A stretch of 64,000 nucleotides of DNA from the NCBI RefSeq assembly GCF_000004075.3, contig NC_026658.2, positions 25,408,075-25,472,074 on the forward strand. Reading direction: 5' to 3'. Position 1 is the first letter of the stretch. Each line of letters begins with the position of its first letter. A model generated the notes under the pieces. That model was not told the origin of the DNA. It did not search any database and was given only the letters and a program-made list of their open reading frames with translations. This document shows, piece by piece, positions 36,329 to 47,936 of this stretch. A program made the position numbers and the translations under genes. This DNA comes from Cucumis sativus. Taxonomy: Eukaryota; Streptophyta; Magnoliopsida; Cucurbitales; Cucurbitaceae.

Positions 36329-39300
36329 TTCGTGGACGACCACACTCCTAATTAATGGGTACAATAAAACCATTAAAACTCTTTTGGCTCTTAATCAAAT
36401 CTGCAGATTTCACCCATTCTATATAATCATCTCACATCAGTAAACTGCTTGTAGTGCTTAACCATGCCAATGTTGTTGGGTCCTAGTGGTCGTAATTGTA
36501 TCCGAAATGCACCCGAAGGTCACTAATCTCTTGATCTGAGGTACGTTTAGATTGACTCGTATATTTATTTATATATAGTAGTTTAGAACCCTAGAAAAGA
36601 AAAAGAGAAAAAGGAAATCAGTTACTTTAGATGTACTTTGAATATTCTGTGTCACAATGGAAATTATAGATGTTATACGCTCTAATGTATTCATGTATTT
36701 TATTCATTTTTCATTTGATCTACTTTTGGCATCTCTTGGTTTATTATATTATTTACAAGTTAGCACATCTTTCATCTTCTTTGTTTGTTTGTTTTAATAT
36801 TAGAATTTGAATTTTGCATTAATTATCTATTGAGCCTGGTGTGATATTATTTGTAGTCTCACAATTGACATAAGACTTTGACTAATTGCAATGTCTGTTT
36901 GAACTAAAAATTTTAATATAAGATTGCTTATTCTTCCGTGTATTATAGTTTTGGACTAACTAAACAAAACAAGAAATCAAACATAATTGAATTAGGGTTT
37001 GTTTGGAATATATAAACGAAACAATCTCAATTATTTAAATTCTTGTAATAATTGTGTACATTTGTAATGCATTCATTTTTGTGCATTCTCTTTTTAACAC
37101 TCATCAAATAGATAATTTAAATATATATAGAATTTGTCACTTGATATCATTTAATTTGACAAATTGATGGAATATATTTGATGCATATAAGTATTTTTGC
37201 ATGATCAATTATATATATTTGAAAAAACTACCATTTTAGCCTTCAAGTTTTATTCTTAAAAATGTATTTTTGAGAATAGATCCTATTTTAGTTCGTGAAG
37301 TTTTAAAATTAAGTTTAAAAGATGTTAGAAGTTTCTTTATTTGATTTTTTAAAAAATGGTATGATATTTAAATTTTGAAATCATTTTTGAGAGAATATGA
37401 CTTTTGAGCCTTGTTCTTTTGATTTTAAATTATAACTATTTAAAATAAAACTTTAAAATTATTTGAAAGATCTTTCGAATTTATTTTAAAACTTTTAAGA
37501 CTAAAAAGTAGTTTTTTAAAAAGAAAAATTGTAAAAAATAGAATTTTCTACAAAATATTTAGAAAATCAAATCAAGTGTATGAATATCGTCTTGTAGAAA
37601 GTGTAAATCAAATTAAGTGTATGAATATTGACTCGTAGAAAGTGTAAATCAAATTAAGTGTAAGAATATTATTTGGTAGGAAGTGTAAATAGTTTGTTAA
37701 TTTCTATGTTGTTTTCAAAAAAACCTCTTTTTTAAACGTAGTAAAACTTGAAATTAAAAATGTATTTTCCCTATATTTTCGCCGATTTTTTTATAAAAAA
37801 AGTATGAGCATGACGTGAAGAAGCAATACATAATATTGTATTTAATAAGGGTAATCAATTAATTTCCACCGTAACCTTTTTGTGGCTCTTCCTTCCTTTA
37901 AAAAAGAGCGCACAATTTCAAAATAACATAGGAAATAACGGTCAAATCAAATTCTATTCACTACAGAGTAAGTCTTGAATTGATACTCTTATTATTGATT
38001 CAATATTTTGAACATAAGCTAATATTTATCTTTAAACAATCCTTCCAAGATGTGTTTCATAATATATTTATAAACTATATTATTTACTTTTAAACACGTT
38101 TTATGTTAAATTACAAATTTAATTTATGATATTTTGATAAAACGTTCGAACTGAGGGCATTTTAAGAGTTTTAAATAGCTTCAGCAACATAGATTTTTAG
38201 ATATCGGGCATCTTCGTTTTACATATTTTTTTTCTTCTTTTTCTCTTTTTAAATATATTAATCTTTATTCTGCATTACATAATTAAATTTAAATTTGTTT
38301 TATAAAAAATCTTAAAATATGATATATTATTTTTGTTGCGAAAATAACATATAAAAAATAATATAAAATTTGTATCAGTTTACATATATATTAAAATTAA
38401 TAATAATAAATTATATGTTATATAAGCTCCAATTATATCAAATTAATTCTAAACTTAAAAATGGCCGTAAGGACGTTCTTCAAATATTGTGTAAATTTAA
38501 ACATTCTTTTAATATAAATTATATAAAGTAGTTCAAATATTTTAAAATATCTACAAAAAATATTCATACAAAACAAACATGGTGTAGTCTATAGATGTCA
38601 GACATTTATAATTCGATATGTATATAAGTTCATATACCTAATATTCTGATTATCTACGTTTAAAAAAAAAAACAAATCACGCCCCCCACACGTAACTTTA
38701 ATAAGTTCAATTGTAATCCCTTTTCTATTTTGTTGACTTTAATACACAAATAAATGGTGGTTATTTGAGTCATGTTGGGTTGAAATTTGCCATATTATTA
38801 TTATTGTTCCTTTTCATTTTTAATCAATAATGTCATATTGCATGTAGGGAATTTTTCAATACTATATGATTGCTTATTTAATATAGTCTTACTATCAATC
38901 TACACTAACCAACCAAAACATAAACATTACAAACATATATTACAAGTAAATAATGATCACTAATTACTCTTTTATAACTAGTAAAAGTTAAAATATTACG
39001 TTTGAGTTTTGTATTTTGATACAATTTTTTCAAATGTTTGATATATTTCCACATATTGAAGACCTAATTAAAAATGGTTCCATCATTTAATTATAATTAA
39101 AATACACTTGAGACAACAAGTAAGATAATAATAACTTTGGAACAAAGTAAAAACTAAACTAATTACAGTATGACATATGTATACATATCTCGAGTTGAAA
39201 TCTTCACATCCAATTGGTATTAAGAAAAAAAAAATACTTATGTTTTTCTCTCTACATATATATGATTAAACAAAAGGAGACCCACTTAGCCCATTGTACA

Positions 39301-39479
39301 TATGAATTATACCTTTGATACCAATCCACTGTACCAATTAAACAATTATTAATTAAACAACTTACTAATCTAACCCTAAGTAAAATTTGGTTAGCCAATT
39401 AGCCAACCATTTTTATTTTTCTTTGGGTAGGCTTTTCTCTTTCCTTTATGTATAATTTAATGGGTATAGGTTGATAGAG
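36329..39479. other. Intergenic AT-rich DNA
   Basis: No gene is supported across 3 kb of very AT-rich sequence. It contains one clear 41-bp triplicate (separate entry). The last few hundred bases before 39,480 are the expected 3' region of the minus-strand ERF gene. Confidence 0.5.
37564..37686. repeat. 41-bp tandem repeat, three copies
   Basis: Three head-to-tail units start at 37,564, 37,605 and 37,646, each opening AAATCAAAT(C/T)AAGTGTA and closing GTAG(A/G)AAGTGT. They differ at several positions. Confidence 0.88.
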
Positions 39480-40040
39480 TTAATGATTATCAAAGTTCCA
39501 TAGGAAATTAGGCTCATGACAAAAATGATTTCCACCATTGTTATCAAAATCCTCCTTCTCCATATTTTCATCTTGCACTCCAAAACTAATATCCCCACCA
39601 TAAATCATTGCATTTCCACCAAACCCAAATTCCCAACCACCGTCCATCGTCATATCCCAATTATCCGGCCAAACGCCGCCGCCCTCAACCGTCACCCCTT
39701 CATCATGATTTCCCACTCCCTCTTCGCCGTGCTCCTCCGCGTACTTCGCGGCAGCCGCTTGAATCTCCTGAGCGGAAAGCCGGTCTCCACCGTCAATCTC
39801 CGGCGGACTGTCAGGAAAGTTAAACTTGGCTTGAGGACCACGCAGACAGAATTGAGCAGCGTCGAATGCACGCGCCGCCTTCTCGGGTTTGTCATAAGAA
39901 CCCAACCAAATACGGTCACGGCTGTTGGGCAGGCGAATTTCGGAAACCCATTTGCCCCATTTTCTCCTACGTACGCCTTTGTACTTAGCCGACGACGTGT
40001 CGTTTGGTTCAGTAGTGGAGGAGTTAAGACGGTCCGCCAT
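39480..40040 (-). CDS. AP2/ERF transcription factor, DREB-like (ERF017/018/019 type)
   Basis: A single-exon protein of 186 residues. Residues 20-77 form one AP2/ERF domain ([20 protein letters not shown], then [19 protein letters not shown] and [12 protein letters not shown]). The valine in KWVSEIR at the diagnostic position 14 fits the DREB subfamily, and the sequence is closest to the Arabidopsis group II members ERF017, ORA47/ERF018 and ERF019, which are small stress- and jasmonate-related regulators. The acidic, glycine-rich C-terminal half (VWPDNWDM, then EFGFGGN and FLWNFDNH) looks like an activation region. The open frame continues 93 codons upstream, but the ATG at 40,038-40,040 was chosen because the upstream part is hydrophobic nonsense and a TATA box lies only 112 bases beyond it. 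Confidence 0.92.
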   Translation of the reverse strand: MADRLNSSTTEPNDTSSAKYKGVRRRKWGKWVSEIRLPNSRDRIWLGSYDKPEKAARAFDAAQFCLRGPQAKFNFPDSPPEIDGGDRLSAQEIQAAAAKYAEEHGEEGVGNHDEGVTVEGGGVWPDNWDMTMDGGWEFGFGGNAMIYGGDISFGVQDENMEKEDFDNNGGNHFCHEPNFLWNFDNH

Positions 40041-40151
40041 TATTAATGGGAAAGAAAACGATGTGTCGGAACCGAGGCTAAGGGGAGTTTCGGGTTTGGA
40101 AAACTGAGAAATGAAAAGCGATAGTGGTAAATGGAAGAAGGGATCATGGAG

Positions 40152-40159
40152 TTTAAATA
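40152..40159 (-). promoter_or_regulatory. TATA box, ERF gene
   Basis: The minus strand reads TATTTAAA 112 bases upstream of the ERF start codon. This would place the transcript start near 40,120 and give a leader of about 80 bases. Confidence 0.5.
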
Positions 40160-41934
40160 GGAAATGGAAAAACAGAAAAAAACGAGTAAGAGATTTTGAA
40201 AAGAGAGAACTGAAGGAAGAAGACGACACTGTTGAGAAAAGAAACGCGGAACCATAAATTTTAAATAACCACGTGAGTTTTTTTTTCTTTAAATAATCAT
40301 TATAAAGTATACTACACATCTTTACAATTTTATTTATTTCCTATTACTTTTCAAAAAACATTATGAATTAATACTTTTAAAATTTGTATTTATAACACAC
40401 TTTCACAGCTCGAGTTTTCGTGTTCTTATTGTAAGCCATCATTAGAATTAGTCGTTAGTGTTGTGTCATATTGGAGGTGATCAACGTAGTTGATTATCCC
40501 AATTGATATATTGATGAAAAGTTTATTGTTTAGAGTTGATCATCAAATATCTCGTGATTGGTTGCATAAGGTGGCTATCAAAGTTGACCACTAGAAGTTT
40601 TAAGTTGGCCAGGGTCTTAAAGGTCGTCGTGAAAAAATAGTTATTATAGTTAGTGGTCAAAGTGGGTCATTAGAAGTATTGGTAATTATTCAATTGGTCG
40701 ATGAAGTTAGTCTCTATACGTGCAAATCAGAGGTGGTTGACAAAGGATAGTATTGGCCAACAATAACCACAATAGAAGTGAAAGTAGAGACTTAAGTGAT
40801 AATATTTTCGTAATTTTTATACATCATACAAGTCAGGGAGATAGATTAACTTTTAAATTACATAAATTTTGTTTTCTACATGTTCGTTTCAGAAAAATTG
40901 TCATGAATAGAAAAAAGATCAATTTATTTATAAAATATAGTAAAAAAAAAACTTTGTCCTAAAGAGAGTTTGATAAATTTTGTTGTATTTTGTAAATAGT
41001 TTCAATATTTTACTATTTTTTACAACGTCTCTCGATTTTAAATGTTTCCCTCGAACAACTTAATTCATAAACCCATTTTTTTAAAAAAGTATTTAAAAAT
41101 ATATCGACAAATACTTCATTACATAATCCTTTTATTCTTTTATGATTATTAAACAATATATTGAAAGTGGAGTTCATTATCTCTTTTAACTTTTCATTTT
41201 CATGAAAGGATTTTGGACTTTGACCGTTCTAAGAAAGGTGTGACGGTTTTGAAAAAGTAGAAGAAAAAATAAAGGTAACCAATGATGCGTTTATATGGTT
41301 GACATAAATAATGTAAATTATAAAATTGGTTACTTGCAAATATAAAATTATTTTTAAATAGCAAAATTTTAAAAATATTGCAAAATTAACTATCGAGAGA
41401 ATTTGCTATATTTGTAATTTTTTAAAATGTTGTTATATATTTAATTATTATTTCTAAAATTGCTATTCATTATCATTACCTTATATGATTTTTTTTTGAA
41501 AAAATTTAATCTCTATATTATATTGACGAACATATTATATATAAAGATTATCTTTGTAAACCAATAAAGAGATGAAGAATAACCTTTTGGTAAGTAGATT
41601 ATAACAATATATTAGGTTACCATGTTTTGTATTAAGAGTATGAATTATTTTAATCTAAGTTATAGTCGTATGTGTTTAGGTACATATTAAAAAAATGTAT
41701 TGAAATTCTATTATTGTGAAAAAAGCAACGAAGTTGTTCTGCCAGTTGAACTAAGCTCATGTTGGCAAAAAAATTTCTTTTTAGTTCATAGGTTTTTATG
41801 AATACATATCCTTGTGTTTTAAAAATAAACATTTTTAGTCCATAAGTTTATAGAAATAGACTCACTTGATCCTCGAGTATTCAAAATATACATTTTTAGT
41901 CTCTAAACTTTTATCTAATTTTATACTTTTATTT

Positions 41935-42075
41935 TAGAGAAATTTTTAAAAATAGTAAATTTTACAAATTCTATAACTGATATTCATTGACATGTTATAA
42001 TGACAGAATCCAAAATTTTGCTATAGGTTGTAAATATTTTAAATTATTTTGCTATTTTTAAAGATGCTCCTTTAT
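41935..42075. repeat. Foldback-family copy (mainly right half)
   Basis: Contains the shared phrase CCAAAATTTTGCTATAGG followed by TTGTAAATATTTT. A weaker inverted counterpart (AAAATAGTAAATTTTACAAA) lies to the left. This is the same family as the copies at 43,865 and 57,965. Confidence 0.5.
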
Positions 42076-42949
42076 TTTAAATAATTATACGACATTTTAA
42101 ATTAGATGAATAACTTATAAAACTACCTCCTCCATAAAACTATTTTTAAAATTTTAAATACCATCTAATTATTTTTAAAAATAAAACATAAAATACTTGT
42201 AGTAACTTATAAACATATTTAAAAAAATTTAAGGACTAAAAATTTATATTTTGAAAACTTGAAAATCAAATGAATTATAAATGTATGGACTAAAAATAAA
42301 CAAAAAAACACGTATTCATGGAAAAGAGCAATTAATTTCCTTAAAAGGAAAACAACTAATAATTAAAAAATGGGAATTAATTAAGTGGACATAATTTGGC
42401 AGCATTAATTACCTATTTCATATTTTGAAAAGATGAATAATATTATAATTGAAAAAAGGTGGTGACCTAAAAAAAAGAAATAGGACAAAAGAAAAAGAGA
42501 GAAAGAAGAAAAACTCGTGCTTAATTTTGGAGTGTCAACCGTCAATAGTCCGATGCGGGTAAGGACTGTGAATTGTGATATCATCCGCGCAGCTATTCTT
42601 GCGTTTGCGGCTACCAAATTTTGATATATAGCCTATGAAACGGGACCCTTTTCCCATTATTACACCCCTTGACCTTTTCAATTTTCAGGACATTTCTGTT
42701 TTTATCACACAACTTCAATACCATTCATATATATTAACCAAAGTCTTAATCATAAAGTTATGTTATGTTTGAATTCAATCTTTACTTTTTTAGCCCTTTC
42801 AAACTCACCAATATCTCCTCATCATGACGTATTATGAATTCAAAACCATTTAAATGCTTTTGTATTTCTCCTTTTTATCCATTCAAGTAGATAACAAAAC
42901 AACATTTAAGTAGATAACAAAACAAAGAAATTATGAGGTAGATGTCAGT

Positions 42950-43410
42950 GGCGAATCTGTAAATTTTATATAGGGGGTATCGGATACGATATAATAAACA
43001 CACTAAAAAATGTTAAAAAAACACCTCGACCTTTCACTAATGCTCTAATAACATTCACACAATACAACATGGAAGATTGGGATCATCTACTTTGTTACAT
43101 TTTTTAAAAAATATGTGTTAGAGTTTTATCTTGGATATGTTTTTTTTTTTTTTTTCCAGAAAAATATTGATATTTGGAATAAAAATTATCTCGTAATGGT
43201 AGGCAAGAATCAAACTCTTAACCGAGTGATTTTACACTTGAGGCACAACCACTTCACTGAAACCAAAATTTAGTTAAGACAAAATATTATTTAATATATA
43301 TTGTAATATAACACTTCAAAATTAATATTAAAATATAAAAACCGATGATGTGAAGAGGACACGTGCTCCCTAACCTTTTAATAAATTCGTCTATGCTAGC
43401 GGTAGTGTCT
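42950..43410. mobile_element. Possible non-autonomous TIR element
   Basis: The left end CAGTGGCGAATCTG and a following GGGGGTATC resemble a widespread plant element beginning CAGTGGCGGATC. The right end, read in reverse complement, is CACTACCGCTAGCATAGACG, a degraded partner. No clear target duplication and no coding sequence were seen. Confidence 0.35.
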
Positions 43411-43864
43411 TGTAAATTTTTGTTATGAATAAAAAAATATTTATTATAGAGTGGATCTTAATTTTGACTTTTTAGTTTGATTTTATTAGTCATGTTTTGT
43501 GATTGATGTTCTAACTTTGCATGTTATGTTTGTAGTGTTCAAAACTTTGATAAAAAAAAGTTATGTTCATATTGTTGAATTAAAATAATTTAACAATCAA
43601 GATTGACATTGTGATTGAAAGCCGTTATTAGCCAAACTAAGATAGATAAGAAGAAAGATTGATTTTGACTAAATATTATAACGTTTAATTATTGATTTCA
43701 TGTTGCCACTTTTTAACCAAAGAAAAAGATAACAACGACACCTAAGTCTAGTCGATAATAGGTCGTTCGTACTAGAAAGCCTGCATATTTTTGGACTAAA
43801 GAAATATGATCACGATTCACGATTATAAATTCTTCATTCAAATAAAAAATTATATTATTTTCAA

Positions 43865-44035
43865 ATATAACAAAGTAAACAAAAACATTTATAAAATACA
43901 ACAATTTTATATTCTATCGATTATATACACCAATAAACTTCTATCAACGTCACTAATAAAATTCTATTGGTGTCTATCATTGACATAATCTAAAATTTTG
44001 CTATATTTTGTAAATATTTTTAAACAATTTTGTCA
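43865..44035. mobile_element. AT-rich foldback (MITE-like) element
   Basis: The two halves are imperfect reverse complements over about 60 bases. The left arm holds ATTTATAAAATACAACAATT and TATACACCAATAAA; the right arm holds TTCTATTGGTGTCTATCA and TTTTGCTATATTTTGTAAAT. The RNA or single strand would fold into a long hairpin. No protein is encoded. The right-arm phrase recurs many times in this window. Confidence 0.65.
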
Positions 44036-44099
44036 TTTATAATAAAATTAAGAAAAATATAATTATTTTTTAGAAAAATTATATGAGAATCTTTGCGAC

Positions 44100-45900
44100 T
44101 AGGTGCAACACTAATAATATAACTCAACTTTCTGTTTTTGAAATGGAGACAAGCCGTTTTATTAATAATAAAAGAGAATAATGTTCAAAGTACAAAAGTA
44201 TTACACTAACAGCAAAATAAGAAAAAGATTAACATCATCAAGTTAAAGTCAAACTTTAGCCAAAAGTCAAAATTTTGACTTTTTACCATTTTTCCCTCAT
44301 TGACTAATTTCGACTTCTCAAGCATGAATCGCATTAATTTTCTCAAAATTCAAACCATATTTAAATATAAAGTTTGACTTTTCAAATTCTTCAAAGTCAA
44401 CCATTTGACTTTTTTACAATTTTGACTATTTTCATCATTTTCGAGCTTCGGAATATGAATCTGCATTCACATTTTTAATATTTAAATATAAAAAAGCTAT
44501 ATCTCTAAACTAAAAATTGACTGTTATATCACATATACTTGACTGTTTTTCTATTCTTACCCAATTCAAACTAATCCAAACATATTGTTATAAGTTAATT
44601 TTATATGAGCTAGTAGGGGAACTTAATGAACTTACAGATCATGAGTTTTAACGATTTGAGATTAACGGGCTAAACCCTTTTAGACTGAGCTAATAAGCAT
44701 TCATTAACTAATAAGCCATTTTACTAAAATTGTGTAGTTACACTCCCCTCAATATGTATATATATATGTATGTGTGTGTCCATCTGATATAACTATGATT
44801 AGTAAGTTAATCATTCATAAATTGTTCGTAATCTCGACTAAGTTAAAATACCGTTTTACCCCAGTTTACATATTGTTCCTTAAGTCCCACCGATCCACTA
44901 TTGAACAGTTGGTTTAAGGTCCAACATATAAACCAAATTTCTCTCGGACTAATGAGAAGTTGGGGCCCTTTGTTCAAGACCTAGATTCAGTTTTTCAAAA
45001 AACAACGTATCTACTAACCTTGTAATGGGTAGAAGTGAATTTCGTCTTACACCTTATGTTTTCAGCTATCCATTCGGTCTTACCTTTGAAATGAGAGGCT
45101 TATTATACCAACGATGTTGAACTACTCTTATCTATGCAAATCTTAGGATAATCTCGTGTAAGCATGCGTTCATAATTAACTCAAAATTATGATTAAGTTA
45201 CCTAGGTCATCAATAATTGAAATAATCAGTTTTATACAATCAATGGTGTTAGCACCATGTAAACTCTTTATATAGGATGCCCCCACTTTCATGTCTCCAC
45301 ACGAACAATTAAAAATCATATCGTTTATACTAACTACGAAGCGGACTGTATCCATAGTGTCCTCAAAATAAGGAGCCAAAACTTATTCATACACTCTAGA
45401 TCGTTTAGGATACTAGAACTTGATCCATGTCTATGTTTTTACATAAAGTTCAAGTTTACCCAAGATAGTATCAGGATCTTGGTTTATTGGATTCAAGATT
45501 ATAATGTTCAATTTCATTAATAGTTTATCAATAACAACTTTATTAAATAGAATATGATTTTAAACTACAAATTTTAGAACATAAGTTTCAATAAAAAAAA
45601 AACTTCTTAAAAAGACAAAGGTTCTTTCCATATCAAACCACATCGACAACTATCGACTTCAAATAATGATCTAGGATTTGCAAGACTAAAAATGAGAATG
45701 AGTAACGATAGACGTCTTTTCAACTTTCGATTCTTCTTCACATTGAAATAAAGCACTAAGATTTGTCTCTAGAAGATCAAACTAACCATACCTTTCAAGC
45801 TAAGTTTAGCTAGCTTGTCAAAATGAGCCATTTTTTCACTATTGACACTAGAGAGTCAAGAGAATACCCACCCTTTATATAATTGTATTGAAAAGTTTGT
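44100..45900. other. Probable non-coding retroelement-derived block
   Basis: A 1.8-kb stretch has moderately balanced composition and no long open frame, unlike the surrounding AT-rich DNA. It includes TTGGGGCCC, GGTCCAACATATAAACC and a TTGAC/GTCAA-rich segment at 44,240-44,545. I suspect a solo LTR or LTR-related fragment but could not find paired termini or a five-base target duplication. Confidence 0.25.
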
Positions 45901-46565
45901 CTAGGTAGTGTTGTAGATACATTTGTGATCCTTATGATTATGGGTGTAAGAATATGGGTTGAACCCAAATAATCCGAACTATCTAACCCATATCATAAGG
46001 GTTGGGTTGGGTTAAAAAAATTGAATCTTTTCGAGTTGGAAGGTTGAAAATTTTGGGTCAACCCAAACCAACCCAAATTAATATAATATATATATATATA
46101 TATTTAATAAAGTAAAATCTAAAAATTAGGTATTCCTCCCTCTTCAATTTTAATCTCTTTGCATCTCACTCACCGGTCTTCATTGTGTTGTATTATTCTT
46201 TTTCATCCCATCCTAGTTTTCGGTCTTCTTACAATCTCGTCGTTCCCCTTACTTTTCATTAAAAAGTAGAAATAAAATATAAAAAAAAACTAACTCCACC
46301 GTTCAACCCAACCAGTAAATACTTATGATAGAGCAAACTAAAGTCATATTATGATAGAGCAAACTAAAGTCATTCATAGCAGAGGCAGTTGAATTCAAGC
46401 AGGCGGTAAAAGTTGAGGTCCGTGTCTAAACGGGCCTTTACAACTTGGCATTTTGCCGAATTGAACGTCTAAGCACCAAGCCGCCATTACTGGTTCGTTC
46501 CCATCTCTGCGGCATTTTCACAAACACTTGGGGAGTGATTGTTGTTGCATTGGTAATCTTCCTCC

Positions 46566-47936
46566 ATGTTTACGGCTGTTCGGATTGCCAATTCTGTGAA
46601 AGTCCTAATCTCGAACGAGTACAATGTGAATTATTCTCGTCTTCTTCAGTTTTTTAACTTGAACGAACTCCCAAATTATCTCTGCAGAAATCGTTTTGTG
46701 GAGTTGTGGTCATGGTCGCAAATCCGGTTGATGACAACCAGTAAGCGCGTTCAGGATAGAAGCCAATTTAAGAGAGTGCAGGATCTTGAATTAGCGACGG
46801 AGAAATGGAAGGTAGCTCACAAGGTACTTTTCTTGATTGAAACTCTCAAGGAAGAGCCTGAGATGATAATTCCCGTTAGGAATTTAGAGCGATATCGTAG
46901 AAAAATTAATCTCCCGAAACCACATAGAATCTCAGACTTCATTCGAAAATCGCCTGAAATGTTTGAATTATACAAGGATCAGAGGGGTGTGTTGTGGTGT
47001 GGATTGACTAAACAAGCCGACGATTTGGTGGAAGAGGAGAATAAGATAGTTGAACAACACGCTGACAAAGTTGCCGAGTATGTTACCAGGTTTTTGATGA
47101 TGTCAGTGAACAAGCGGCTTCCGGTGGACAAAATTGCTCATTTCAGAAGAGATTTTGGGCTTCCACTTGATTTTCGAGCAAAATGGGTAAAAAATTACCC
47201 TGAACTATTTAGGGTGGTGAAGTCTGAGGATGAATGTGAATATTTGGAGCTTGTTTCTTGGAATCCTGCTTGGGCTGTGACAGAGTTGGAGAAGAAGTTC
47301 ATGGGTGCGACTGAGAGCACTGCTACTCATACCCCAGGTTTGCTTTCACTTCCTTTTCCTTTGAAATTTCCTTCCAATTACAAGAAGATGTATAGATATA
47401 GAGGGAAAATCGATCAATTCCAAAAGAGGTCGTATTTGTCTCCATATGCCGATGCAAGTGGGCTTAAAGCTGGTTCACTTGAATTTGATAAAAGGGCTAT
47501 TGCTGTTATGCACGAGTTGCTTAGCTTTACCATGGAAAAGAGACTCGTTACTGATCACCTTACCCACTTTAGGCAGGAACTTGTGATGCCTCAAAAGCTA
47601 ATGAGACTTCTTTTGAAGCATGTTGGGATATTTTATGTTTCAGAGAGGGGTAAAAGATTTAGCGTTTTCTTGACAGAAGCTTATGAAGGTCCGGAGTTGA
47701 TTGATAAATGCCCTTTGGTTCTTTGGAAGGAGAAGGTATTGAGCCACGTTGGTTATAGAGCAAAGAAAAAGAAGATCAAAACTTTTAATGACATGTCTGA
47801 AATGGAGGAGGATAACAATTTGCTTTTGGCTGATGATGACTCTGAGCAGGATATGGAGGATACTGGTTGTTCAGAAGAGACTTCATTAGATGCAAATACA
47901 GTTGACATGGAAACTAGGGATCGCCATTTTGGGTAA
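46566..47936 (+). CDS. PORR-domain organelle RNA-binding protein
   Basis: An intronless gene of 456 residues. After an N-terminal stretch rich in hydrophobic and basic residues (probable mitochondrial or plastid targeting) the plant organelle RNA recognition (PORR, formerly DUF860) domain fills residues about 75-400. Family blocks are visible: KVLFLIETLKEEPEMIIPV, FIRKSPEMFELYKDQRG, FRRDFGLPLDF with WVKNYPELFRVV, and the late LLLKHVGIFYVSERGKR. Known members (WTF1, WTF9, RPD1) splice group II introns in plastids or mitochondria. This one is closest in build to the WTF9/RPD1-like group, although I cannot assign the exact member. A short acidic tail (MEEDNN to DMEDTG) ends the protein. The ATG at 46,566 is the first in frame; a second at the LMTTSKR segment would remove most of the targeting part. 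Confidence 0.9.
   Translation: MFTAVRIANSVKVLISNEYNVNYSRLLQFFNLNELPNYLCRNRFVELWSWSQIRLMTTSKRVQDRSQFKRVQDLELATEKWKVAHKVLFLIETLKEEPEMIIPVRNLERYRRKINLPKPHRISDFIRKSPEMFELYKDQRGVLWCGLTKQADDLVEEENKIVEQHADKVAEYVTRFLMMSVNKRLPVDKIAHFRRDFGLPLDFRAKWVKNYPELFRVVKSEDECEYLELVSWNPAWAVTELEKKFMGATESTATHTPGLLSLPFPLKFPSNYKKMYRYRGKIDQFQKRSYLSPYADASGLKAGSLEFDKRAIAVMHELLSFTMEKRLVTDHLTHFRQELVMPQKLMRLLLKHVGIFYVSERGKRFSVFLTEAYEGPELIDKCPLVLWKEKVLSHVGYRAKKKKIKTFNDMSEMEEDNNLLLADDDSEQDMEDTGCSEETSLDANTVDMETRDRHFG

Larger units (their letters stand above)
40320..46440. other. Repeat-rich intergenic DNA
   Basis: No host gene is supported across 6 kb. It contains foldback-family copies (40,960-41,035 partial, 41,935-42,075, 43,865-44,035), a possible TIR element (42,950-43,410), a TTGAC-rich stretch (44,240-44,545) within a probable retroelement-derived block (about 44,100-45,900), a GGGTTGGG/CAACCCAA block at 45,945-46,080 and a TA microsatellite at 46,084-46,104. 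Confidence 0.5.

Noticed and set aside
39516..40046. 176-residue plus-strand frame over the ERF gene
   Set aside because: It is a shadow of the minus-strand AP2/ERF coding sequence.
40041..40319. N-terminal 93-residue extension of the ERF protein
   Set aside because: The extension is hydrophobic and overlaps a plausible TATA box and leader; the internal ATG fits family length.
43200..43265. tRNA-like stretch (AATCAAACTCTTAACCGAG)
   Set aside because: It cannot be folded into a cloverleaf with an acceptor stem; I saw no tRNA, rRNA or CRISPR in the window.
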